64,000 bases of DNA from contig CM055100.1 in the NCBI GenBank assembly GCA_029204225.1, forward strand, positions 46,189,996 to 46,253,995, in the 5' to 3' direction. Shown here piece by piece: positions 49,553 to 59,216 of this stretch. Both the position numbers and the translations under genes were made by a program. Positions within the stretch are counted from its first letter, which is position 1; the number at the start of each line of letters is the position of its first letter. The notes beneath the pieces were generated by a model, which did not search any database, was not told where the DNA came from, and was given only the letters and a program-made list of their open reading frames with translations. The stretch comes from Diphasiastrum complanatum. Taxonomy: Eukaryota; Streptophyta; Lycopodiopsida; Lycopodiales; Lycopodiaceae.

Positions 49553-50579
49553 TGATGGGGCAAGGGAGATAGGAAGAACGCGAACGAAAAAGAGAGCAGG
49601 AATATTGCGGAACAACTCTCTCGTTCTAATCGGTTGCTAGGTGCAAAAACAATCTAATAGATATCTTATGCTACAAATAATCACAACTTTATGTGTTCTG
49701 ATTGCCCAACATGATCTTAAAATTAATTCATACTCTAAAACAAGAGTACAGTCCACCGAAGAGATTAGAGATGGTTTGTGTGTGGTACTTCTGAAATCAA
49801 ATTCAATGCGAAGTATAGTTTTGAAATAAATGGAAGAGCAATATGATATCGCGAGTTCCTTAGGCGTCAAAGACAACCATCGTTTGATCAGAAACTGAAG
49901 AGTCGTAGACGTCCGTGTTTTGATCAGAGTGAGTATACAAGCGCGATCAAACAGTGATAGAGTGCATTCAATCACAACAAGTATTTATCTATGTTGTACA
50001 CAAATAAAAACGTGCTGCTGCTATATTACACCGAAGCACAATACAAATAGCAATTACAACAAAAAACTGACGGTGTAATTGGGAGGCTCAAATAATACGT
50101 ATCATGGACGGAGCAACCCGTAATTTGTTCCTGGATGATCTATTTATAGATTTCATTTGTGTATTAATTACGTTGAATGTTTGTCACCTAATTGGGAAAG
50201 CTGTTGTACTTGGAAGTATATGGCTTCTGTGACAACTGTACATAGTGTATATAGTCAACAAATCAGTATCGTTGACGCGGAGGAGGACGTCGTTGGAACG
50301 TTCATGTTCATTTTAGACAACCTTCGACATTTTTTTCTCTCTTTGAGTTTTTGCAAAAAAGTCGAAGGTGTCCTAAATAAGTTTAAGACGCCCTTAGAAA
50401 GTTGAAGGTGCCCTCAGAAAAAGCAAGGATCTCTTTAACAGTTCAACTCTTTTGCTCTTTTCGGGAAAGCCGAAGGTGCCATTACAACAAGCTGAAGGTG
50501 GTCTTCAAAAGTTGGCGAAGGTGTCTTTAACAGTTTAACCCTTAAGAATAAAGGACCTTCGGCATTTTTCTCTTATACA
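49553..50579 (-). repeat. 5' LTR of the split Copia
   Basis: A 1027-bp block reading TGTATAAGAG...CCCCATCA in minus sense. TCTATAAATA at 50,150-50,141 is the TATA box. The U3 part (50,321-50,563) holds seven copies of a GYCGAAGGTG-like word. No second LTR was found, so the outer end rests on TG...CA and on the start of different sequence at 50,580. Confidence 0.72.
50141..50150 (-). promoter_or_regulatory. LTR TATA box
   Basis: TCTATAAATA on the minus strand, about 430 bases into the LTR, consistent with a U3/R boundary. Confidence 0.65.
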
Positions 50580-50582
50580 AAA

Positions 50583-51686
50583 CTAGTATAGCCTTTCTTG
50601 AACTTTGAGATCCAAAAGTTCAATGAAGCAAGATAGCATATCAAGCACAGGAAGAGAAGCATATATGAATGTGTTGTAGTAAATACAACATGAAAGATGC
50701 CCCTCTTTGCCATGTAAGATGAGCCATAAAGACTCGTCAATGCATCTTGAAGATCTTCTTGAAATCATATGAAGAAGAGACTCCTCCTCACACATCGGCC
50801 CCATCACAACTTGAATACCTTCAAAAAAGATGATTTGTGATGCTTCTTGAGAAGCCTTGATCTCAGCCACTTCCAAAGTTGAATCTTCATGCAATATGAC
50901 ATATCTATTCACAACCACTTTTGAAATAGAGAGTGTAAAGGCACTAGAGGCCTCCTTGATGGATGGGTATCCAATCACGATCCATGAGCTTGGATCATCT
51001 TTGCTCCTTGTTTCCAAGGGAACACGTGCAAAGCAAGCACTACCAAGTTCACTAAGGTGATCAGCCTTAGGCTTCATCTTGAATAAAACTTCATGTGGTG
51101 CTATTCCTTCAAGAGCTCCAATACTCCTTAAAGCTTTGATCTTCAATGAGAATTGCTTCTCAACATATGCTTTGAATAATAGGGAATGATCATACACCAC
51201 AATACTTGAAGAGAGAAGATATGTGCATCTTGTGTGATCATCCTCCTTTGTAAGATTGGACATACAAGAGACATCAAGAGAGTTTGTACTCTCATTTGGA
51301 TCCAATTTGTAGATGCCTTCAAATCTTGATCCATATGCAAGGATCTCACCATCCTTCTTGATCACACAATTGTCAATATTGAAAATGACATCAAAGCCAC
51401 TATCAAGAAGTTGGCCAACACTTAAGATGTTCTTTGTAAGATTTGGGACAAAAAGAACATTGTTGAGAAAGAGATCTTTGGCAGATGCAAGCTTCAAGAG
51501 AATAATCCCTACTCCTTCAATATTGCACTCATGCTCACTTGCAATGTAGATGGTCTTCTTGACTCCATCATAAGGCATAATAGATGAAAAAGAGTGCTTG
51601 GAGCCACACATATGTGAAGATGCTCCACTATCAATATACCATGAGTCATCATTGTTGAAGGTGGAAGAGGAGAAGCTTGATGCCAT
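50583..51686 (-). pseudogene. Collapsed Copia pol frame (protease and integrase remnants), 367 codons open
   Basis: The frame opens in late gag, then DDSWYIDSGASSHM (intact protease active site) and the GAG-pre-integrase start (NNVLFVPNLTKNILSVGQLL). The HHCC domain and most of the catalytic core are missing: LLFKAYVEKQFSLKIKALR, a core piece, is joined to GIAPHEVLFKMKP and VPLETRSKDDPS from the tail. After VVNRYVILHED only unplaceable sequence follows. The frame remains open through at least two deletions. Confidence 0.8.
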
Positions 51687-52550
51687 AAGAGAGCCTTTTT
51701 TATCACTTGCAATATAGTCTTCTTTCTCATTGGTGATGTTGGCTTGATTGAGTTGATTCTTCTTCTTGAAGCAATTGGTGGCATAATGGCCTTTCTTGCC
51801 AATATAGAAGCACTTGACCTTCTTCTTCTTGAGATTTGAAGTAGAAGCATGAGAGGTATCCTCCTCCTCTCCATCTTGGTCTTTAGCTTTGTCAAAGAGG
51901 AGTGATGGTGTTGCTTCTTACTCCTCTCTTTGTTCCTGGCAAATAGAACTTTGCCATCATCATGATTGAGTGATAGCTTGTCCAGTGTACTCTTGTCTTT
52001 ATTCTTAAAAATAAGCACATTTTGAAGGGCCTCCAAAGTTGGTAGCTCCTCCTTAATGGCATAAGATTGGACAAGGTTGTCATATTCGTCTCTCAAGCCA
52101 TTGAGAATGACTTGGACTAGCTCACTTTGATTGATTGAGTCACCAATACATGCAAGCTCCCTATGAATATCCTTGACTCTCAAAACATAATTAGATGCAC
52201 TCTCATCACTCTTTTGACTACTTTGGAAGATTTTATTTTTAAGAGTGAGGAGCCTAGAGGTGTTCTTAGCTTCATAGATGGACTTGAGACATTCCCAAGC
52301 TTCCTTGGATGTAGAACAATCACCAATCTCTCTCAATATCTCATTAGAGACATTCATCTTAATGTAGTGGAGAGCCATCCTAGCTCTTTTCTTGTATTTT
52401 TGTACTTCTTGAAGGACTTGAGGCTACTCCTCAATCCCAAGTACAATGTCCATCACATCTTGGAGTATCAAGATGGACTCCATCTTCAACTTCCATATTG
52501 AATAATTGGAAGTAGTCAATCTCTCACTTGGTTGCAACAAGTATGAACTC
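51687..52550 (-). pseudogene. Copia gag with zinc knuckle
   Basis: Gag core ALHYIKMNVSNEILREIGDC, SIYEAKNTSRLLTLKNKIF and NGLRDEYDNLVQSYA; the same lineage as the gags at 13,053 and 47,257. A frameshift near 51,900 moves the knuckle into another frame, where it reads CFYIGKKGHYATNC, with the second Cys replaced by Ile. A stop near 52,420 separates the first residues. Confidence 0.85.
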
Positions 52551-52560
52551 ATTGAACTCA

Positions 52561-53303
52561 TGTAAAGTGGAGATAGATAAAAGTGATGAACACAAAGTGT
52601 TGCTTCTCTCTCACTATAGGATCCAATAATGGTGTGCTACCATCTCCTATGCAAGATTTTGCAACAAACTGTGAGATGATTCTCACTAGCTACCTCAATC
52701 TCTCCAAAAGTAGATCTACTTCACATCAAATGATGGAGTATGGGCAAAGTTAGTATCAAACACTCTTAGCACGTGTGAAATACACTAAGAAACCAAATTT
52801 GACTCAAATACAATGATATTGCATGAAACAAGATGGCTAAGATCTCAAAATAGTGCCTAGATCACATATAGATGAGATTGGTAAGCATTCAACTGTGGTT
52901 TTGGATCAAACAAGCAATCTCTTGACCAAACCAAATGTGTCCACCCAGGTCTAGGTGCCCTATCTAACCCTCTTCAAAAGCTTATAACTTTTGATTGGCT
53001 CAACCAAATGGAATGAAACCGATTGCATAAAAAACTAGACAAAAATATTCAAAACAAGCTATCTAGCAAGATTTTTGGATCAAACATGAAAGAGAACTCC
53101 CAAAATAAAATTGGATGTTCCTCACATGTGTCTGAGCACCTGATTTTGTACAGTTTCAGTTCAGACCCAATCAATGCTCTATTGATCTCTTTTGATCCAA
53201 AATTGAACAAGATAGCTAGGAAAATGGATCTTGACAATTTCTAGCTCAAGATTAATGAAAAGTTTTTACTCAAATGGATCAAAATGCATGGTAACCTTAG
53301 GTA
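52561..53303. other. Untranslated leader of the pol-deleted Copia
   Basis: Between the gag start and the primer site no coding motif is seen. The length and AT-rich character match the leader of the nested Copia (47,260-47,846). Confidence 0.5.
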
Positions 53304-53316
53304 GGCTCTGATACCA
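53304..53316 (-). other. Primer-binding site
   Basis: GGCTCTGATACCA on the plus strand, directly against the LTR end at 53,317. Confidence 0.88.
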
Positions 53317-55013
53317 TGTTAAATTCACACGTGTGGACTGACCACAACATGTACTTGTTAAAAATTGTAAAACATATCTATCATCTGTTGTTAATGTTTG
53401 GGGGATCCTACCCATGTAAATATTTTGTACATATCCAAGGTATGTGAATTGAGCACATATCCTTGTAGAATAGGGCGAGTCTGGGTTAGGTAGATCAAAT
53501 TCCAGTGACATGCATAAAGTCTAGTTGGTCTAGTATGATATGCAATAATGTTGACAATGTCTAGTTTGACATGCATATAGAGATTCACATGGAATTGGTC
53601 AATTTTGACCATGTAGAAACTCGAGCTACAATAAATGCATAATGTCCTAAGTTTCCATAGTGACATGCAAAGCATGCAATCACTCTTATGGACACATGCA
53701 TGTAGATTTGTACATGGCTAGTTGAGAAATTGCCATTTGGAGAAAGTAGGTAGAAGTTAGGTGCAACCTATGCATGCTAGCAGTTAGGTGTCAAGTTAAT
53801 AGTTGTTTACACTTGAATAGGTGTAGGATGTGCATTGAATGCAAGGAGTACCACGAATTTTGGCTCTCCTATATATGTACATATCATTCTCATTCACAAA
53901 GTAATGAAGAACCAAAGTTTTGTAGCTATCTCATGCTTGGTTGGATCTAAACTGTTTTTCTTGTTATCCCTCTAGCTCTCTCTCTCTCTAACTCGTGTTG
54001 AGGCTAATGCTTATACATTGTAATCTTGTACTTTTAGTCATTCTTTGATTCATTGCTATCAGAGTCTATTGATTAGCATGCTAGATTGTGAATTAGCCAT
54101 ATCTTCTGAACTAGATCTTGTTGAACAATCTAGAATCAGGGTACTGTGCCAATCACAAAGCTTAATCAAGATCAGTCACTCTTGTGGACATTCCCCACAC
54201 GTGTGAATTCTAGAATTTTCAACAATACTTGTGATTTCCTAAGGTGTGTAGATGCACCAAGATCAAGATTAGATTGAGATTCAAGATCTATCTTTGATTC
54301 TATGGCAAAAACACACTACTACATGCATTCAATCACTTCCAACTCTAACTCACACGTGTGGGAAGTATCCAAAAGTTATTCTAAGAAAAAACAAGTTGCT
54401 CTCCTTGGGTAGAGAGAGAAAATCATCACGAGCTGTCGAGTAGAGAGAGAAAACTAGAAAATCACTTACACTCAAAATCCACTCAATCTCTCAATCAATT
54501 CGATCCAAATGAGAAGTACAATGATACTAGTAGATCCACGAGCTACCACAATGCTTGACTATGATTGGATCACACTTTTTCCACCTCTTAATCCTATTGG
54601 ACCATTGATCCATTCACCTCTAAATTCTATTGGACCATTCTCAAGCAAATCTCAAATACTATTGGACCACTCATGGTTCCACCTCTAAATCCTTGGACCT
54701 CTTAAACTTCATCAAACAAAAGAATTACACTTGTCTACACTCTCTTTGGCACGAGTTTGGCCTCCTACTCTATTTTGGCTCAATAGTGGCATTACAAGTG
54801 AAAATGGATAATTTGCCATCTATGCCAAATTTGACCCTATCAACATCCTACACCTAGATACTTGACTATGAAATTCTTTGAGACCCCTATATCAAACATA
54901 TTTGATTTACTTTACAATTCTCCACACGTGGGAACATCCTCCACACATGTGAGATTCACTTACAAACTTCTATCATAAAAAATACCAAGCTAGATTTTTG
55001 CCAATTTCTCACA
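53317..55013 (-). repeat. 5' LTR of the pol-deleted Copia, split by a solo LTR
   Basis: In minus sense it starts TGTGAGAAATTGGC at 55,013 and ends GAATTTAACA at 53,317. Removing the insertion at 53,356-54,224 leaves about 820 bp, close to the 799-bp LTR of the related nested element. Much of it recurs inverted at 22,371-22,831. Three GGTCCAATAG-type units lie at about 54,597-54,668. Confidence 0.83.
53356..54224 (+). mobile_element. Solo LTR inserted in another LTR
   Basis: An 869-bp block TGTTAAAAATTG...TTTTCAACA interrupts the host LTR, whose uninterrupted form is seen at 22,790-22,831. The flanks are GTACT (53,351-53,355) and ATACT (54,225-54,229), a 5-bp target duplication with one changed base. 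A CTATATATG box near 53,870 suggests plus orientation. A CACACGTGTG palindrome lies 19 bp before its end. Confidence 0.82.
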
Positions 55014-55391
55014 TGGAAGAAGACCCAATGTCAGCTACTTTAGAGTATTTGGGTGTGCTACATTCGTGCATGTGCCAAAAGAAAAGAGGAGAAAATTGGA
55101 TCCCAAAGGGTAGAAGTGCATCTTTGTCGGGTACCCTGATGGCACAAAAGGGTATAAGTTGTACAACCCAACCACAAATGCCTTCATCATCAGTAGGGAT
55201 GTCATCTTCAATGAGGACTCTACAGGGTATATCGGGAATCAAGCGAACAGCAAGCCGAAGCTTTCGGAAGGCTCCATGGTAATACTTACTGAGGAACCAA
55301 TTCTAATATCTGACAACAACGAGGCCACCCAACAGCAGGAAAGCGTGGATCAAGAAAGCAAGTTAAAAGAGACAATAGGCGAGGATCAGTA
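55014..55391 (+). pseudogene. Copia integrase tail
   Basis: Across two frames: SATLEYLG, a CATFVHVP-like stretch, WIPKGR, KGYKLYNPTTNAFIISRDV and IFNED, the conserved end of Copia integrase, followed by an acidic Gln/Glu linker to a stop at 55,391. Confidence 0.8.
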
Positions 55392-55584
55392 GGGGATAGA
55401 ATCAAGGTTAGAGGACGGACCTCCCAGAGGGGCACATCAGAACTTCAACTGCAGAATGTGAGGAGGAGAGAATACCCACCAGAATGAGAAGGATGCCTCA
55501 CAAGTTTGATGACATGGTTTTTATGAGCAAGGAGCATATGACTGAACCTGCAAATTTCCAGCGCATGATTCCGAGAATTCTAGC

Positions 55585-56694
55585 ATGTGGTACCAGGCAA
55601 TGCTGGAAGAGATAAAGTCCATTCATCAGAACAACGCATGGGACTTGGTGCACCTTCCAAAGGGAAGAAAAGCCATAGGCTGCAAATGGGTGTTCAAAAT
55701 GAAGTTTGATGCAAATGGACAGATAGAAAGGTACAACACAAGAATAGTAGCAAAGGGGTGTGCTCAGAAAGAGGGGATAGACTTTGATGAGACCTTCGCA
55801 CCGGTTGCAAGGATCGGATCGATCAAAATTCTGCTGGCTTGGGCTGCATTGAATGACATGGAAATCTTCTATTTGGATGTCAAGACGACGTTCTTGAATG
55901 GGGATCTAAGCGAGGACGTGTATATGAAGCAACCTGAGGGGTTTGAACAAGGAATCAATCTAGTATGCAAGCTACAGAAGGCACTATACGGACTCAGACA
56001 GACATCCCGAGTATGGTATGAAAGGATGGAAGTGTTTCTTGAAAGCAGGGACTTCAAGAGATGTAGCACATACCACAATATCTTCTTCAGAAAAGTGGGA
56101 TCGGATATCACTGTCATGGCAATATATGTTGATGACATCATTGGAATTGGGAACGTCAAAAGTATGAACCAGTGCAAGGTAGAGCTCAAAATAGAGTCTG
56201 AGATAAAGGATCTAGGTGAATTGCATTATTGTTTAAGCATTCAGTTGAGCAGAAGCAGAAAGGACAAGTGGATCCAACTTATCCAAGAGAGATGCATTAT
56301 AAATATGCTCAGAAGGTATGGGATGATGGATGCAGCCCCTCTCAGTATACCACTGGATCTAGGGATCAAACTCAATTCAGGAATGTCACCAACATTTGAG
56401 GTAGAGCAAGTTGACATACGACGATATCCATACATGAGCCTTGTAGGATCACTGATATACGCCATGGTGTGCACAAGGCCAGACATATCTACTGCGACGG
56501 GCAAGCTGAATCAATTCTTGGTCAATCCTAGGATAGGTCATTGGCAAGCTGCGAAACGAGTACTGAGATACCTCAAGGGCACTTTCAAGCATGGGCTGCA
56601 CTATCATGGACCTTGTGATGGAATCAATGGGTATGTAGATTCAGACTGGGTAGCATTGTTGATAGGGAGTCTACATGCAAGTATGTATTCCTAA
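55585..56694 (+). pseudogene. Copia reverse transcriptase
   Basis: A 369-codon open frame. AWDLVHLPKGRKAIGCKWVF opens the domain; DVKTTFLNGDLSEDVY (Asp), LYGLRQTSRVWYERM, MAIYVDDIIGIGN (YVDD), DLGELHYCLSIQL and YMSLVGSLIYAMVCTRPDI follow. All RT catalytic motifs are intact. The frame runs into YVDSDWVA, the start of RNase H, and is then shifted. Confidence 0.92.
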
Positions 56695-57104
56695 TGGGAA
56701 ATATGCAGTAGTGAGTTGGGCAAGCTCTAAACAAAAATATGTAGCTCTGTCATCCACATAGGCTGAACTGATGGGATTATGTCAGGGGGCAAAAGAGCAC
56801 ATCTGGATCAGCAATTTTTGTGTAGATTTGGGGATCACCAATGCAGAAATGGTCATGTTCAATGACAACCAGGGATGCATTTTCATCGGCAGGAATGGCG
56901 GGCTTCATAAAAGAAGCAAGCACATTGACATACAATACTATTTTGTCAAGGATTTGGTACAGGAAGGGAGAATGGGGTACTTGAGTACTGCCCAACAAAG
57001 GATATGGTGACATACATCATGACAAAGGCATTATTAGCCAAGGACAAATTCATCCAGCTTAGAGAGGCTATGGGGTTACAAGAAGTCACAAGGGATGATG
57101 GGTA
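56640..57104 (+). pseudogene. Copia RNase H, frameshifted
   Basis: YVDSDWVA (Asp), then after shifts VSWASSKQKYVALSS, a stop, AELMGLCQGAKEHIW, MVMFNDNQGCIFIGRN (Asp) and KRSKHIDIQYYFVKDLV, with a tail ending TRDDG at 57,104. The catalytic Glu position is disrupted by the stop near 56,760. Confidence 0.85.
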
Positions 57105-57126
57105 GAATTGATATGGGGATTGATGG

Positions 57127-57480
57127 TGCATAACATTAGGTGCTCGATGTTGGGCGTCGAGCACCAGGTGCATGATGGGAGTCATCCAGCTTCAAGCACC
57201 GGGTGCATGACAGGAGTCATTATGCACCCATCAATATGTATGCACCAATAGCAATTCTAGCCATCGGAGATGCTTTTAGCTTGGCATGAAGGATGAGGTA
57301 GTTAATCGTTAGTTAGTGACATGTAGGCATGGTCATTTTTGGGATCTTGGAGTGTGGCATACACAAGTGGATATATGTAATACCGTATGAATGAATCGAC
57401 ACGCTTTTGTGTGATCTTGAGGTTGTCATTGTGTTCTTGATTGCAGAATGATCACTGTGTTATGCTTACGTCCTAATTGC
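57127..57480 (+). repeat. Probable 3' LTR of the plus-strand Copia remnant, start folded
   Basis: TGCATAACATTAGG follows the purine-rich tract. The first ~105 bases form nested inverted repeats (GGTGCTCGA 57,139-57,147 with TCGAGCACC 57,157-57,165) and contain two direct copies of GCACCRGGTGCATGA. The right end is not defined. Confidence 0.5.
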
Positions 57481-57796
57481 TCGGATTGCTAATAAGTGAT
57501 AGCTAGATCCTATTGTGCTTTGCTGAGATTAATGTATCAAACAAATATTTGATTGTTGCCCTTATGCTTGCATCACTCATTGTTGTAATTTTTGTACTCC
57601 ATCAATGCCTAGATACAATGATGTCATCGCCATCTTTCCAATTCTTTTCAGCTTTCAAGGAAAAACAAACACTCAGATCCATCATTGAAAAAGCAATCGT
57701 CCTTAAAGAATGAATAAAGAGCTCACCAAAGAGCAACTAGGCAGAACATAAGCGCATACAAGAGGAGCTTGCAATGTGAGAGATGGTGTAGTTGAG

Positions 57797-57860
<64 letters not shown>

Positions 57861-58020
57861 ACCCTTGTCCTTTCCCACTCTTGTCCATATTATACATGAT
57901 TTAGATTTTTCTCAAGTGTACCTTTTGCTCCGAATGCAATATGCATGCATGCACAAGATGTGTGTGGTAATAATTCCTTTTTCGTAATGCCAGTGCTCAG
58001 GTTTTGTGTGTATTTTGAAA
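57481..58020. other. No gene recognised; contains (CT)n array
   Basis: The 66-codon frame 57,513-57,713 has a hydrophobic stretch but no family resemblance. The pure CT run at 57,799-57,857 follows. Confidence 0.4.
57799..57857 (+). repeat. (CT)n microsatellite
   Basis: An uninterrupted CT run of 59 bases. Confidence 0.92.
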
Positions 58021-58069
58021 GCACCTCCATGAATGGAATGTGCATTCACCTTTCTCTCTCCTCTAGAGT

Positions 58070-58162
58070 CTGCCATTCTCTCTCCAAAATCTGCACTCTC
58101 GAAATGTGCATTCTCTCTCCGGAATGTGCGTTCTTTCTCCGAAATGTGCATTCTCTCTCCAC
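58070..58162 (+). repeat. Short tandem repeat, ~24-bp unit
   Basis: Four successive variants of GAAATGTGCATTCTCTCTCC (with CTGCACTCT, GTGCATTCT, GTGCGTTCT, GTGCATTCT) occupy this stretch. Confidence 0.7.
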
Positions 58163-58180
58163 CTCACCTTGCATTACATC

Positions 58181-58278
58181 GTGGAAGGCCTGAAAGCCCT
58201 GGCCTTGGGTTCCGGCTCTCGGGCAAGAAGGGCCCTCCCTGCAAGGAAGGCCCTCGAACAGGCCCGAGGGCCTTCCAC
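58181..58278. repeat. GC-rich foldback
   Basis: GTGGAAGGCC (58,181-58,190) is inverted at 58,269-58,278, and GGAAGGCCCTCG (58,245-58,256) pairs perfectly with CGAGGGCCTTCC (58,265-58,276) over an 8-base loop. The block is far richer in G and C than its surroundings. Confidence 0.7.
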
Positions 58279-59216
58279 CATACTAAAATGGGAACATTTC
58301 CAAGTCTTCATAGCCTTGTTCCTCTTTAAAACTTTCAACTCTTTTTGAAAATTCTTACCAATGTTAGCTTTCGAGATGGAAGATGTGCTTAGCTTTGCTT
58401 CTCATGGAATTTCATCTATAACTGAATCTGTCAAATGTTGATCTAAGTATTCTCATCAAGCTTATAACAATCCCAGGCAACTTTCCATATGTTATGACAA
58501 ATTTTGCTTCTGTAGAAAAAGATGGGCAAGGCACAATGTGGATTGGGCTGTGACTAATTTGAGCATTTTATGTATCATATTTCATAGAGAGTATCTGATA
58601 TATCATTCATGAAATGAGCTCAGTTATGGTGTTTTAACTTCAACTCCACTAGAGGAATTTCTTTTGTTCAAACCCCATTCAAATGCAGCATACACAGTAT
58701 TAGAAAATGCAGAACATCATACAAAGTAGCTATGAAGAAATCACCAAGCAGATGAAGGTTGGAACTCGGATCATCCATTGACCAGTGTGCTTAGAAACAC
58801 TGCTAGCCCAATAAGTTCGCCTGTGCAATAATATCTTTAGACCATCAAATTTTCAGAACTGATTGTTTGAAATCTAGCTCTCGATCATCGGAATAAAAGC
58901 TAGCAGCACTAGTTATTTTGTTAAAATTACACGTACTATGAGAAGGTTTGAATCTGTTATAAGATGGATTGTTAGATTCCCTTGTTGGATTCTATCAACC
59001 AGTGCTCCTTGTTCTGTAGATCTCATCTGTCTTCAATAGTTGTTAAGTTGGAACAAGTTTAAAGGCGCAAAATTGTAAATATGAGCATGTAGATAGCCTG
59101 TAAGCATTTATCAGATGAAAAATGGACCTTGATGGGTTCTATGCTCCCTTCAACTTCCAAGAATTTCTGGTGAGACAACAAATTTATAACGTTTTACCAT
59201 TCCTTGTCCTGGCCAA
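58279..59216. other. Downstream flank of the CBS-PB1 gene, no gene recognised
   Basis: AT-rich sequence without motifs; it should hold the 3' UTR and polyadenylation site of the minus-strand gene ending at 59,217, but no single signal stands out. Confidence 0.45.

Larger units (their letters stand above)
39487..50579 (-). mobile_element. Copia retrotransposon, minus strand, split by a younger Copia
   Basis: The coding body lies in two parts, 39,487-42,644 and 48,659-49,500, interrupted within gag by the complete element at 42,645-48,658. The order from the right is 5' LTR (50,579-49,553), primer site, gag, knuckle, [insertion], protease, integrase, RT, RNase H. The 3' LTR is missing. The lineage is close to the element at 18.8-22.3 kb (shared FCRYCKR-N/S-NH knuckle, IHQMDV/MHQMDV RT). 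Confidence 0.87.
50580..53316 (-). mobile_element. Pol-deleted Copia derivative
   Basis: From the right: primer site (53,316-53,304), leader, gag, knuckle, protease, then a collapsed integrase tail and an end at 50,583. RT and RNase H motifs and the 3' LTR are absent. The 5' LTR is 53,317-55,013. It depends on other elements for reverse transcription, if it ever moved. Confidence 0.82.
55014..57126 (+). mobile_element. Copia remnant (integrase tail, RT, RNase H), plus strand
   Basis: Starts abruptly at the edge of the split LTR and reads integrase tail, linker, RT, RNase H, then GATATGGGGATTGATGG (purine-rich tract) and a probable 3' LTR at 57,127. Gag, protease and integrase core are absent. 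Confidence 0.85.

Noticed and set aside
54345-54365. CACACGTGTG palindromes as restriction-site or integrase target signatures
   Set aside because: They lie inside LTRs, not at insertion junctions; the target duplications seen (GTCT, GTACT/ATACT) do not contain the word.
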